Shown here: positions 18,678 through 28,406 of the stretch, piece after piece
Position numbering within the stretch: position 1 is the first letter of the stretch
How the letters are laid out: each line of letters opens with the position of its first letter
From: an uncultured Allomuricauda sp.
GTDB lineage: Bacteria > Bacteroidota > Bacteroidia > Flavobacteriales > Flavobacteriaceae
Direction: 5' to 3'
NCBI RefSeq assembly: GCF_947495325.1
Contig: NZ_CANLYK010000003.1
Coordinates: forward strand, 62,001-126,000
DNA length: 64,000 nt
The notes under the pieces: generated by a model
Database searches by the model: none
Seen by the model: only the letters and a program-made list of their open reading frames with translations
What the model was told of the DNA's origin: nothing
Made by a program: the position numbers and the translations under genes

Positions 18678-21014
18678 TTAATAGACCACAATCTCATCCA
18701 CCGCTATTTTTGAAGGAACTCCAGCTTGGTGGTGTCCTTCCGGTATTGGGTTTACACTTTTTGCTTTTATTTTTATGGATTTCGCTACTGTTTTGTCAAA
18801 ATCCACTGTGTATGTAACTTTATTACGTCCTTGAATGATGCTCTGTTCCGTTTTATGGATTTCTCCCAATTTTGAGTAAGATTCCCCATCTTCCGAACCA
18901 TAAACCTCTACATATTCTGGAATATAAAGGCCTCCGATGGTAAACCGTAGACAAGTCATTTCCATTTTCTCAATCTTTGAGGGTTCTGCAAAAATCAAAT
19001 CCACTTCCAAATCCCCTTTTATCGTTTGCCAATTGGAATCCCATCTATGTAGTTTTCCATAGTTTAAATCCACCAGTTTATCAATTTCATCTTTTTCTTT
19101 AGGATTCACGGCCTCTGAATGATACACTACTTTGGCACCAAAAGCCTTGTGTATGGGAAAATGTTTTTCCGATATATTTCCTACCTGTTTCCCATTTAAA
19201 AAACTGGTCGCCTTTAAGGTGGCGGTGCTATCAATACTAAATTCCCCTTCATATTTGGTTGAACTTAAGGTTGGTTCATTACCATCCAGAGTGTAATATA
19301 TCTCCAAATCTTCCACCTCAGTTTTTAAGGAGATATCAACAGCTCCTGTCCCAGTACCCTCATGGTCAATTTTTACATTAAAGGCACTTGTGGCATATCG
19401 TGTGCCTTGTTCATCAAAGCGTTTAAATTGATAAAGTAAACGTGACGTAAACCCTTCCCAGTTTTTATGTTTCTCCTGCGTCCAACCATTTTCTGCAATG
19501 GCATACAAGCGCGGAAATGTCATATAGGTAAGCTTGCCCCAATCGCTGATGGACTCCGTCCATAAATTTCCTTGCACTCCTAAAACATGTTTTCCTTGTA
19601 CTTCCGTTAAACTGTCTGATACAATATTATAATGATAGGCATCTTTCAGAAAACTGTAGGCATATCCCAAATTAGGTTCTAGGTCGTCATCCCCTTGTTT
19701 TAAATCCAGATAACAATACTTAAAGGGCGTCATAATTACATCGTGACCTGCTCTTGCAGCGGCAATACCTCCTTTTTCACCACGCCAGGACATCACTGTT
19801 GCATTCGGCGCTAGACCGCCTTCCAAAATCTCATCCCAACCGATCATTTTTTTATTGCGGGCATTGACCATCTTTTCCACACGCTTAATAAAATAGCTCT
19901 GCAGTTCATCTTCATCAGCCAAGTTTTCTTCTTTAATCCGTTTTTGGCAATCTGGGTCAGCTTTCCACGCTTGCTTATTACATTCATCTCCGCCAATATG
20001 GACATATTCAAATGGGAAAAGTTCCATAACCTCGCCCAGAACATCTTCCACAAACTCAAAAGTGGTCTCTTTCCCAGGACAATAGGTATTATCTCTTGAA
20101 ACACCACCGGTCCCCACATAAAAAGGACCTCCCGTGCAGGATATTTCTGGATAGGATGCAATAGCGGCCAAAGAATGTCCGGGCATATCAATCTCCGGAA
20201 TTATTTCAACATAGCGTTCTTTGGCATAGGCCACGATCTCCTTTATATCCTCTTGGGTATAAAAACCGCCGTAAGTGGCTTTATCTCCATCTTTTTGAAC
20301 AGGTCTGCCCCACCAATTGGAAACACTTTCATCAGTTACATTGTAATCCACCCTCCAAGCTCCAATTTCTGTTAACTTGGGATACTTCTTAATTTCCAAA
20401 CGCCATCCTTGGTCATCTGACAAATGCCAATGAAAGCGATTCAGTTTAATCTCGGCCATAAAGTCAATTACGTCCTTGATCTGTTCCTTATCAAAAAAAT
20501 GCCGGGAAACATCCAGCATATAACCTCTCCATCCAAAAGCGGGCTTATCCATAATTGTAACCACAGGGACGCCCCAAACAACATTGGGCTTTTCTTTTGT
20601 TGAATAGAATGATGTGGGAAGTAGTTGTTTTAAACTCTGCAAAGCATAGAAAAAGCCTGCTCCCGAAGCAGCTTTTATCTGTATTTTGGCTGTATCCACT
20701 TGGAGCTTGTACGCCTCATTTTCCATGGAGGCATCAGTGCTTAAAGAAATAGTCCCCTTGCCTGTTCCTAGTTGAATTTCCGGAACCCATCCGGATACGG
20801 TTTCAAATTGGTTGAAAAACCTAGCAACTATTTTTTGTTGCTCTTCGTTTTCAACAGCAACAATAGTATTTGCATTGATTTCAAAATATCCGTGGCCCTC
20901 TATTAAATCAGCTGGTAAAGGGGTTATGGAAATTTCACCAAGTTGAAGATCTTTCTTGCCGCATGATGCAACCCATACTAATCCAATAAGTCCCAACGCT
21001 AATCGCATTTTCAT
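18678..21014 (-). CDS. GH20 beta-N-acetylhexosaminidase with C-terminal discoidin-like domain
   Basis: HWHLSDDQGWRLEIKKYPKL and HIGGDECNKQAW (catalytic D-E); C-terminal IYYTLDGNEP and F5/8C-like tail. Confidence 0.95.
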   Translation of the reverse strand: MKMRLALGLIGLVWVASCGKKDLQLGEISITPLPADLIEGHGYFEINANTIVAVENEEQQKIVARFFNQFETVSGWVPEIQLGTGKGTISLSTDASMENEAYKLQVDTAKIQIKAASGAGFFYALQSLKQLLPTSFYSTKEKPNVVWGVPVVTIMDKPAFGWRGYMLDVSRHFFDKEQIKDVIDFMAEIKLNRFHWHLSDDQGWRLEIKKYPKLTEIGAWRVDYNVTDESVSNWWGRPVQKDGDKATYGGFYTQEDIKEIVAYAKERYVEIIPEIDMPGHSLAAIASYPEISCTGGPFYVGTGGVSRDNTYCPGKETTFEFVEDVLGEVMELFPFEYVHIGGDECNKQAWKADPDCQKRIKEENLADEDELQSYFIKRVEKMVNARNKKMIGWDEILEGGLAPNATVMSWRGEKGGIAAARAGHDVIMTPFKYCYLDLKQGDDDLEPNLGYAYSFLKDAYHYNIVSDSLTEVQGKHVLGVQGNLWTESISDWGKLTYMTFPRLYAIAENGWTQEKHKNWEGFTSRLLYQFKRFDEQGTRYATSAFNVKIDHEGTGTGAVDISLKTEVEDLEIYYTLDGNEPTLSSTKYEGEFSIDSTATLKATSFLNGKQVGNISEKHFPIHKAFGAKVVYHSEAVNPKEKDEIDKLVDLNYGKLHRWDSNWQTIKGDLEVDLIFAEPSKIEKMEMTCLRFTIGGLYIPEYVEVYGSEDGESYSKLGEIHKTEQSIIQGRNKVTYTVDFDKTVAKSIKIKAKSVNPIPEGHHQAGVPSKIAVDEIVVY

Positions 21015-23233
21015 AATCCCGTATTTATTAACTCCCTATTAGGTTCAGCTCCCAGAACGAAATGGAGCTCTCCACCATCCATAATTTGCTGATGGGTTAT
21101 GGTCAATTGCTGATAAGGTTTCCCGTTTAAGGTAATCTCTTGTATATAACTATTGGTTTTGGATTGATTTTCCGCACTTATCGTGAATTGCTTTCCATTT
21201 TCCAGGTCAATCACGGCTTCTTCAAAAAACGGTGATGTCAAACTATAGATGCCATCTGCCGGGTTTATTGGATACATGCCCAATGATGAAAATACCAACC
21301 AGGCCGACATTTGTCCACAATCCTCGTTACCACAATACCCGTCAGGTTCCGTGCTATACTGGGTCTCAATAATTTTGCGAACCATTTCTTGGGTTTTCCA
21401 AGGTTTGCCAATAGCATTGTATAGATACGATACGTGATGACTAGGCTCGTTTCCATGTGCATACTGCCCAATCATTCCCGTACTGAAAATGGGCAATTTA
21501 TCTCCAGCTGATGGGTAATAGGTAAACATGGAGTCGAGTTTCTGTTCAAAACGTTTCTTGCCTAAAGTATCTATCAAGCCATTCATGTCATGGGGTACAA
21601 ACCAGAAATATTGCCATGCATTACTTTCACAAAACTCTTTAGTATATGCTTTTGGAGAAAATGGGAAACTAAAATTTCCATTTTCATCCTTGGGTCGAAA
21701 AAAAGTCGATGAACCATCATATAGGTTCTTCCAATTATCCGCTCTTTTTAAAAATACTTTTTCTGTTTCATTATCGCCAAGCGCTTTGGCAAACTGGGCT
21801 ATACACCAGTCGTCATAGGCATATTCCAAGGTCTTGGATACTGACCAATTTTCGTGGTCTTCACCTGTGGGAACATATCCTAGTTCCATATACCTATCTA
21901 TCTGCCTTCCCTTCTCCGTTGCCGAAGCCACACAAGCTTTCAGAGCTTTTTCGGCATCCATAGGGATTCCCTTAAAATAGGCATCCACAATGACTGGAAC
22001 GGCATGGTAACCGATCATCATATTGGTCTCATTTCCGGCCATGGACCAAACGGGAAGCAAGCCGGTTTCATCATAATGGGATAAAAACGATTTGATCACA
22101 TCGCCTGTTTCCTTCGGATTTAAAATCGTGTATAAAGGATGGGTAGCTCTAAACGTATCCCAAAGCGAAAAAGTATCATATTTGGTATAGCCATTTGTCA
22201 CATGGACTTCACCATCCGCTCCCTTATAAGCCCCGTCCACATCACTATGTGCTGAAGGTGTCAAAAAGCAGTGGTATAAATTGGTGTAAAAGAGTTCTTT
22301 TTGCGCCTTTGTTGCCGTTATTTTTATTTTGGACAACTGTTTTTCCCATATGTTTTGGGCCTCCTCCTTAGTTTTTTCAAAATCCCAATGTGGCAATTCG
22401 GTTTTCAAGTTTTTACGGGCACCTTCAATACTTGCGGAGGACAAAGCAACTTTGACCAATATTTCTTCACCAGTTTCCGTGCTATAATTTGCCACAAATC
22501 GCGTAAATTTTCCGTTTACCGTACTGGTATTCTTTTCTTCTGAATTTTCATACAAATCTGTTTTTTTAAACGGCTTCGAAAACTTAGCCACAAAATACAC
22601 CCGTTGGTCCCTGGCCCAACCTTTTGACTTTCGATACCCAGAAATGGTTTGGGAATCTTCAACAGTGATTTTAGTATCTACAGGGGCATCCCAGTTTAGA
22701 CTATACCCTAAATCAAGAATCAATTGGCTTTTTTCATCTTCGGGGAATGTATATTGATGGAATCCTACCCTAGAAGTGGTGGTAAGTTCTGCTTTTATTC
22801 CTGAACTCAACAAATCCACGGCATAATACCCTGGGGCTGCTTCTTCTTGATTGTGTGAAAATTTTGAATATGGCCGGTATCTTCCTTCTTGGGTCAAGCT
22901 TTCGGTAAACCTACTGTTTAAGGGCATCAATAATAAATCATACATATCCCCTGCACCAGTTCCGGACAAGTGGGTATGGCTAAATCCGGCTATGGTTGAA
23001 TCCGGCCAATAATAGCCCGCAATCCTATCCCATCCTGGAAGTCCATTATCCGGGCTCAATTGTACCATTCCAAAGGGCAAAACTGCACCTGGATAGGTGT
23101 TTCCAGGACCGTCCGTACCCGTGAATGTGTTCACGTAGCCTGTTAATTTTTCCTTTTCAGGAACCACATCTTTTTCTTTACATGACCAATGGCCAAGCAG
23201 TAAAATGAAAGCTATAAATATGTATTTTTTCAT
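21011..23233 (-). CDS. GH92 alpha-mannosidase
   Basis: YVNTFTGTDGPGNTYPGAVLPFGMVQLSPD and GNEDCGQMSAWLVFSSLGMYP; 4-nt ATGA overlap with GH20. Confidence 0.94.
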   Translation of the reverse strand: MKKYIFIAFILLLGHWSCKEKDVVPEKEKLTGYVNTFTGTDGPGNTYPGAVLPFGMVQLSPDNGLPGWDRIAGYYWPDSTIAGFSHTHLSGTGAGDMYDLLLMPLNSRFTESLTQEGRYRPYSKFSHNQEEAAPGYYAVDLLSSGIKAELTTTSRVGFHQYTFPEDEKSQLILDLGYSLNWDAPVDTKITVEDSQTISGYRKSKGWARDQRVYFVAKFSKPFKKTDLYENSEEKNTSTVNGKFTRFVANYSTETGEEILVKVALSSASIEGARKNLKTELPHWDFEKTKEEAQNIWEKQLSKIKITATKAQKELFYTNLYHCFLTPSAHSDVDGAYKGADGEVHVTNGYTKYDTFSLWDTFRATHPLYTILNPKETGDVIKSFLSHYDETGLLPVWSMAGNETNMMIGYHAVPVIVDAYFKGIPMDAEKALKACVASATEKGRQIDRYMELGYVPTGEDHENWSVSKTLEYAYDDWCIAQFAKALGDNETEKVFLKRADNWKNLYDGSSTFFRPKDENGNFSFPFSPKAYTKEFCESNAWQYFWFVPHDMNGLIDTLGKKRFEQKLDSMFTYYPSAGDKLPIFSTGMIGQYAHGNEPSHHVSYLYNAIGKPWKTQEMVRKIIETQYSTEPDGYCGNEDCGQMSAWLVFSSLGMYPINPADGIYSLTSPFFEEAVIDLENGKQFTISAENQSKTNSYIQEITLNGKPYQQLTITHQQIMDGGELHFVLGAEPNRELINTGL

Positions 23234-23248
23234 TTTCCCGTTGTTCGT

Positions 23249-25552
23249 TTAGTGACCAGTTACCTCGCTGTCTATTGGTATTAATTGTTCTCCTTGTACG
23301 GTGTACCAAACATTTATCATCCGAGGGTTTTGACTGGGCTTGTATCGTATTGAGATGGGATGCCATCCTTTTTTAAGTGCTACTTTCCCATGACGTTTAC
23401 GAGGACCGTGATACCCCCCATTGTCAACAACTATTTCATCTCCGATAAACAACAAATTGCCTCCATCGGAACGCGTCTCAAATTCGTAAACGGCATCTTT
23501 TTCTGCTTTGAAATATCCCTGATAGATCATAGAGAAGTTTTTGTCATCCTTAAAATTACCTAGAGCAATGCTGTCCACTTTTGTATAATTGGCATCAGTA
23601 AGTGTTTTAATATCTTCCACTTTTTTAAATTTCCCTCGAGTGATCCATCTTTTTAAACCGCTTTCTTTTGGGGTTTTGCCGGATGCCTCTTTATAGGTTT
23701 TCTGAATTACCTTTGCTTTTTTTAAATCATTGAATTTTTCATCACGATAGGCACGGGCCTTGATTTCAATTGTATCGTTCACCATAAAAGGGGCCTCATA
23801 TTTTATGGCTTCTTTTGTTGGATTGCTTCCATCCAAAGAATAATAAATTTCCACGTCCTTAAGAGGGTATGCCAGTTCCAAAGCCACTTTGATGCTGTCC
23901 ACATAAGCAATGTCCTTTTCAAGACCTTTGACCGCAGGAATGTAATAGTACACATCAAGGGCATCCAACCTACTATACTGTTTTTCCAATCTCGAATTGA
24001 ACTCCCCAAAATCTTTTTCTTGCGTTGCCCATCCATTTTCGGATACGGCCAACATTCTGGGAAAGGCCTGATACTGCAATCGTTTAAAACTCGGAATCCA
24101 CTCCGACCACAAATTTGCCTGCAATCCAAGAACCCGTTCTGTTTGCTGAGGCGTAAAATAATCTGGTACCGGTTCGTAGTTGTATATTTTTTCTACTGGA
24201 TTACCTTCATTTAAATAGTCAAAATAATAGGCATCCGTGGTTGTAATTACAATATCGTTTCCATTGTCTGCTGCAATTCCAGGTGCTTCGGGTCTCCAAC
24301 CCCGCCACCACATGATAGAGGCATCTTTTGTTAGGCCGCCTGTAACAATCTCATCCCAGCCCATTAACTGTTTTCCTTTGGATTGCAAAAACTTCTCTAT
24401 ATGTCTATTGAAATGTGATTGTAATTCATGTTCGTCTTCCAAGTGATGCTTCTTAATCATAGCCTGACAATTGGGACATTTTTTCCAAGTCCTTATATTG
24501 ACCTCATCACCTCCAATATGGATATATTTACTTGGAAACAGTTCAGCCACCTCCGTCAATATGTTCTCCATAAACTCGTAAGTAGTGTCCTCCGCCAAAC
24601 AAGCGGGTTTGGTAAATACGGTATCAAAACCGGATTCTTCTCCTTCGCACAATAAAAAGGGATAATTATCAATTGCGGACATAAAATGACCAGGCATATC
24701 AATCTCAGGAATTACAGTAATATTGCGTTCATCCGCATAGCTTATAATTTCCTTGATTTGTTCTTGGGTAAAAAATCCCCCGTACTTTCGTTCCCCATCC
24801 ATTTCCTTAAAATTGGATTCGTCTATTTTGTACAATTCATTTTCAACAGCTCTGGTGTTACAAATGGTGTCTTGGTTGTTAGGGATTCGCCAGGCACCTT
24901 TTTCCGTTAATAGCGGGTATTTTTTTATCTCGATACGCCATCCTTGGTCATCTGTGAGATGCATGTGATAGGTATTCAATTTATAAAGTGCCATATAATC
25001 CAAAAAGGTCTTTACTTCATCAATATTGAAGAAATGACGGCTAAAATCCATATGCATCCCTCGCCAGGAAAAACGTGGCTCATCTTCAATACTCACTGCA
25101 GGCACAAACCAATCTGTAGCTGTTTTTTTCGAACTTTCTATGGCTACTGGTAAAAGCTGACGAATAGTTTGAACTGCATTAAAAAAACCACCTTCATCCG
25201 ATGCTTCTATCACTATAGAAGTAGTATTAACTTCTAATGTATATGCGCCTTGTTTTAAGCCTTCTACATTTTTAAAAAAAATTGCTCCCTCTGCCAATGT
25301 ATTTTTCAATTCCAAATTGAAGTCTGCCGCCTTTTCAAACATGCTTACCAAAAAGTCTGCTGCTTTTTCTTGATTTTCGTTATCAAGGATAATCGCTGTA
25401 TTTTCTTTTATTTCAAAGGAACCTTCATTGAGCTTAAAATTTAAAGGCTTTGGAATTATGGATATATCCTCTTTTTTAAATGACGGATTGGACTTTGAGC
25501 ATGAAACCGAAAAAATCAAAATAAAAATTAAAAATAGGCTATGCTTTTTCAT
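23249..25552 (-). CDS. GH20 beta-N-acetylhexosaminidase with C-terminal PA14-like domain
   Basis: MHLTDDQGWRIEIKKYPLL, HIGGDEVNIRTW; C-terminal YQGYFKAEKDAVYEFETRSDGGNLLFIGDEIVVDN resembles PA14. Confidence 0.95.
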   Translation of the reverse strand: MKKHSLFLIFILIFSVSCSKSNPSFKKEDISIIPKPLNFKLNEGSFEIKENTAIILDNENQEKAADFLVSMFEKAADFNLELKNTLAEGAIFFKNVEGLKQGAYTLEVNTTSIVIEASDEGGFFNAVQTIRQLLPVAIESSKKTATDWFVPAVSIEDEPRFSWRGMHMDFSRHFFNIDEVKTFLDYMALYKLNTYHMHLTDDQGWRIEIKKYPLLTEKGAWRIPNNQDTICNTRAVENELYKIDESNFKEMDGERKYGGFFTQEQIKEIISYADERNITVIPEIDMPGHFMSAIDNYPFLLCEGEESGFDTVFTKPACLAEDTTYEFMENILTEVAELFPSKYIHIGGDEVNIRTWKKCPNCQAMIKKHHLEDEHELQSHFNRHIEKFLQSKGKQLMGWDEIVTGGLTKDASIMWWRGWRPEAPGIAADNGNDIVITTTDAYYFDYLNEGNPVEKIYNYEPVPDYFTPQQTERVLGLQANLWSEWIPSFKRLQYQAFPRMLAVSENGWATQEKDFGEFNSRLEKQYSRLDALDVYYYIPAVKGLEKDIAYVDSIKVALELAYPLKDVEIYYSLDGSNPTKEAIKYEAPFMVNDTIEIKARAYRDEKFNDLKKAKVIQKTYKEASGKTPKESGLKRWITRGKFKKVEDIKTLTDANYTKVDSIALGNFKDDKNFSMIYQGYFKAEKDAVYEFETRSDGGNLLFIGDEIVVDNGGYHGPRKRHGKVALKKGWHPISIRYKPSQNPRMINVWYTVQGEQLIPIDSEVTGH

Positions 25553-26847
25553 TTTATTTTCAATTTTAGAACCTCATCTATCCCATCTATTTTTTTACTG
25601 TCCATGTAAATAAAAACACCTTCTTTTATTTGTTTGAATTTCACTCTTTTTCCGTCAAAAGTTTTTACCGAAACTATCTTTTCGTTTAATTCTGGAATAA
25701 AGAGATAGGGTTTTGATGAAGGCTTTAAAATATGCATAAACAGCGTTTTCCCTTTTCGGGTCATTGTACCCCATTCTTGGCTTTTAATAACATTGCCACG
25801 TGTACCATAAATACTTTCTCCGTAAGTACTGATCCACTCACCTATTTCACCTAAAGTATCAACAAACTCTGGCTGAATTTCTCCATTTGGCATTGGGCCT
25901 ACATTTAGTAATAAGTTGCCATTTTTACCTGCCGCATTTACAAGAAAGTGAATGAGTTGCTTTGTAGTTTTATACTTTTTGTCGTTTAAATTAAACCCCC
26001 ATGCTTTTCCCATGGTAGCGCAAGATTCCAATGGCAGCTGACTTACCTGAACTCCTGCACTATATCCTCCTTGATTTTCTCCCGGCAAATCGCGCTCAAA
26101 AGTTTGAATATCCTCTCCCGGTATGGGTTGAATGTGATGATTATTTGCGATTAAAGTATTTGGGCTCAGCTCGTGGATTAAAGCATAAATCTCATCATAA
26201 TGCCAATTGGCTTGTTTTCTGTCCCAATGTCCATCAAACCAAATACATCCTATTTTGCCATAATTTGTAAGAAGTTCGGTGAGTTGGGTTTTCATGAATT
26301 TTATATACTCATTCCAAGCGGCTTCATCTCCTTTTCTACCATTTTTATAGTCCTCTCTTGCCCAATCCAAAAGTGAGTAATAGAAATTTAGTTGTATTCC
26401 TCCTTTTTTACAGGCTTCAGCCAATTCCTTCAAAGGATCTCTATCAAACCGTGTAGCATCGATAATATCATAATCTGTAGCATTGGTATCGAACATACTA
26501 AAGCTATCATGGTGTCGAGAGGTAATTGTAATATACTTCATGCCTGCAGATTTGGCTATTTTAACCCACTCCTCGGCATTGAAATCTTCAGGGTCAAAAA
26601 ATTTCGGTAACTTTTTATAGGTCTCCAATGGTATTTTTTGTTGATGCATTACCCATTCACCATCTCCTAAAACACTGTAAACACCCCAGTGAATAAACAT
26701 ACCAAATTTCATATCCTGAAAAGTAGCCCGTGCTTCTAAATTAGCTTGGGTTGGTGTATACTCTGGCATTGGGTGATCGTAAAATTTTTGTGCATTTACT
26801 GTAAGTGTTGCCCAAAAACACATCAAAATCAAAATCGCTTTCTTCAT
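25549..26847 (-). CDS. GH29 alpha-L-fucosidase
   Basis: FGMFIHWGVYSVLG, ITSRHHDSFSMFDT, IGCIWFDGHWDR (nucleophile Asp). Confidence 0.94.
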   Translation of the reverse strand: MKKAILILMCFWATLTVNAQKFYDHPMPEYTPTQANLEARATFQDMKFGMFIHWGVYSVLGDGEWVMHQQKIPLETYKKLPKFFDPEDFNAEEWVKIAKSAGMKYITITSRHHDSFSMFDTNATDYDIIDATRFDRDPLKELAEACKKGGIQLNFYYSLLDWAREDYKNGRKGDEAAWNEYIKFMKTQLTELLTNYGKIGCIWFDGHWDRKQANWHYDEIYALIHELSPNTLIANNHHIQPIPGEDIQTFERDLPGENQGGYSAGVQVSQLPLESCATMGKAWGFNLNDKKYKTTKQLIHFLVNAAGKNGNLLLNVGPMPNGEIQPEFVDTLGEIGEWISTYGESIYGTRGNVIKSQEWGTMTRKGKTLFMHILKPSSKPYLFIPELNEKIVSVKTFDGKRVKFKQIKEGVFIYMDSKKIDGIDEVLKLKIK

Positions 26848-26881
26848 TGTCTCATTAATTTGGTATACTTAATTTTTGCTG

Positions 26882-28402
26882 TTATCTGTCTGTTTTATAA
26901 ATATCGATGGACACATCATTGGACTGTGCTTCCCCTTGGGTAGAACGTCCTTTATTCACCACCGCTACCAATTCATCTGTAAGTTCTTTTACTAGTTCAG
27001 GATATTTGTCGTGCACATTATGTTGCTCTTCTTCATCTGCCATCATATCGTATAATTGCACTTCTGGCATTCCCATTTTTCGGGCCTTGGGGCCTTTTAT
27101 ATTGGACCATCCGCCAGAACCTGGAGTAAGTTCCAGTTTCCACTTTCCCTTTCGTATGGAAAATTTTCCATGAATCGAATGGTGTACTACAACATCATGA
27201 TTGGTAGTAGCTGTAGCATCGGTAAGTAAGGGTAAAATGCTAAAGGAATCCTCACCCGCGGTATCGGGAATCCCTGATCCTGTTATCTCCGCAACCGTTG
27301 CCATCAAACTGGTCAGACAAACCAATTCATCGCTTTCAGAATTGGGTAGCACCTTGCCAGGCCATTTGACTATAAAGGGAATGCGATGACCTCCCTCCCA
27401 TATATCCGATTTGGAACCTCTAAACTGTGCACTTGGAAAATGACCCTGTTCTTCCAACTGCTTTCCGTTAGCTGCTGGATAAGAACAGCCATTATCGCTC
27501 GTAAAAAAAACCAAGGTGTTATCTGCAATCTTATTTTCCTCCAAAGCTTTCATCACTTGCCCAACTAAATCATCAGTCTGCATCACAAAATCTGCATACG
27601 GTCCCATACCGCTTTTCCCTTTCCATTCTGCCGAGGGAACAACTGGACTATGGGGAGAGTTCAATGCCAAATACAGAAAGAAAGGAGTATCTTTTTTTGA
27701 TTGTTCTTCAATATATTCTGCAGTATTCTTAGCCAAAAGGGGCAACATTTCCACTTCTGGCATATGGTCTACAACCTTATCATTTTGAATCACGGTTTTC
27801 ATGACTCGGGAATGATGAAACCCGAAATAAGAATCAAATCCCCTGCTAATTGGTCCATTGGGGACCGTGGAACCCACAGGTGCCAAAAGCGCTTTTTTTC
27901 CATCGTATAATTTGACGGCCTTTCCACTATCGTCCACAAAATCAAATCCCAAATGCCATTTCCCAATAATGGCCGTGTTATATCCTTGTTTTTTTAATAA
28001 GGATGGAACAGTCAATCTGTCCTTGTCAATCAATGGTTCCCGTTCGGCACCACCTGCCAAAACACCTTCTTGTAGACGACTACGCCATGCGTAGCGTCCG
28101 GTTAGAATGCCATAGCGAGTGGGCGTGCATACCGAGGAACCTGAATGTGCATCGGTAAAAGTCATACCTTCCCGAGCCAGACCATCAATATTGGGTGTTG
28201 GAATCTTGCCTCTTTCAGGATTTAACACCTGCACATCTCCATACCCTAAATCATCGCAAAGAATATAGACGATATTGGGTGCAGTTTTTACTGGCTCCAC
28301 TTTGGGTTCAACCGTTTTTTTCTGTGCACATGAAATCACGGTAACGGCCAAAAAAAGTACTGGAACCAACCGTTTTAAAATCATATGTCTGTAGTAGTTC
28401 AT
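26882..28402 (-). CDS. S1-family sulfatase (arylsulfatase-like lipoprotein)
   Basis: NIVYILCDDLGYGDV; CTPTRYGILTGRY formylglycine motif; GKWHLGF. Confidence 0.94.
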   Translation of the reverse strand: MNYYRHMILKRLVPVLFLAVTVISCAQKKTVEPKVEPVKTAPNIVYILCDDLGYGDVQVLNPERGKIPTPNIDGLAREGMTFTDAHSGSSVCTPTRYGILTGRYAWRSRLQEGVLAGGAEREPLIDKDRLTVPSLLKKQGYNTAIIGKWHLGFDFVDDSGKAVKLYDGKKALLAPVGSTVPNGPISRGFDSYFGFHHSRVMKTVIQNDKVVDHMPEVEMLPLLAKNTAEYIEEQSKKDTPFFLYLALNSPHSPVVPSAEWKGKSGMGPYADFVMQTDDLVGQVMKALEENKIADNTLVFFTSDNGCSYPAANGKQLEEQGHFPSAQFRGSKSDIWEGGHRIPFIVKWPGKVLPNSESDELVCLTSLMATVAEITGSGIPDTAGEDSFSILPLLTDATATTNHDVVVHHSIHGKFSIRKGKWKLELTPGSGGWSNIKGPKARKMGMPEVQLYDMMADEEEQHNVHDKYPELVKELTDELVAVVNKGRSTQGEAQSNDVSIDIYKTDR

Positions 28403-28406
28403 ATTT

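Noticed and set aside
19844-20191. 115-aa minus-strand ORF within GH20 in another frame
   Set aside because: Overlaps the GH20 catalytic region coded in the correct frame; no independent support
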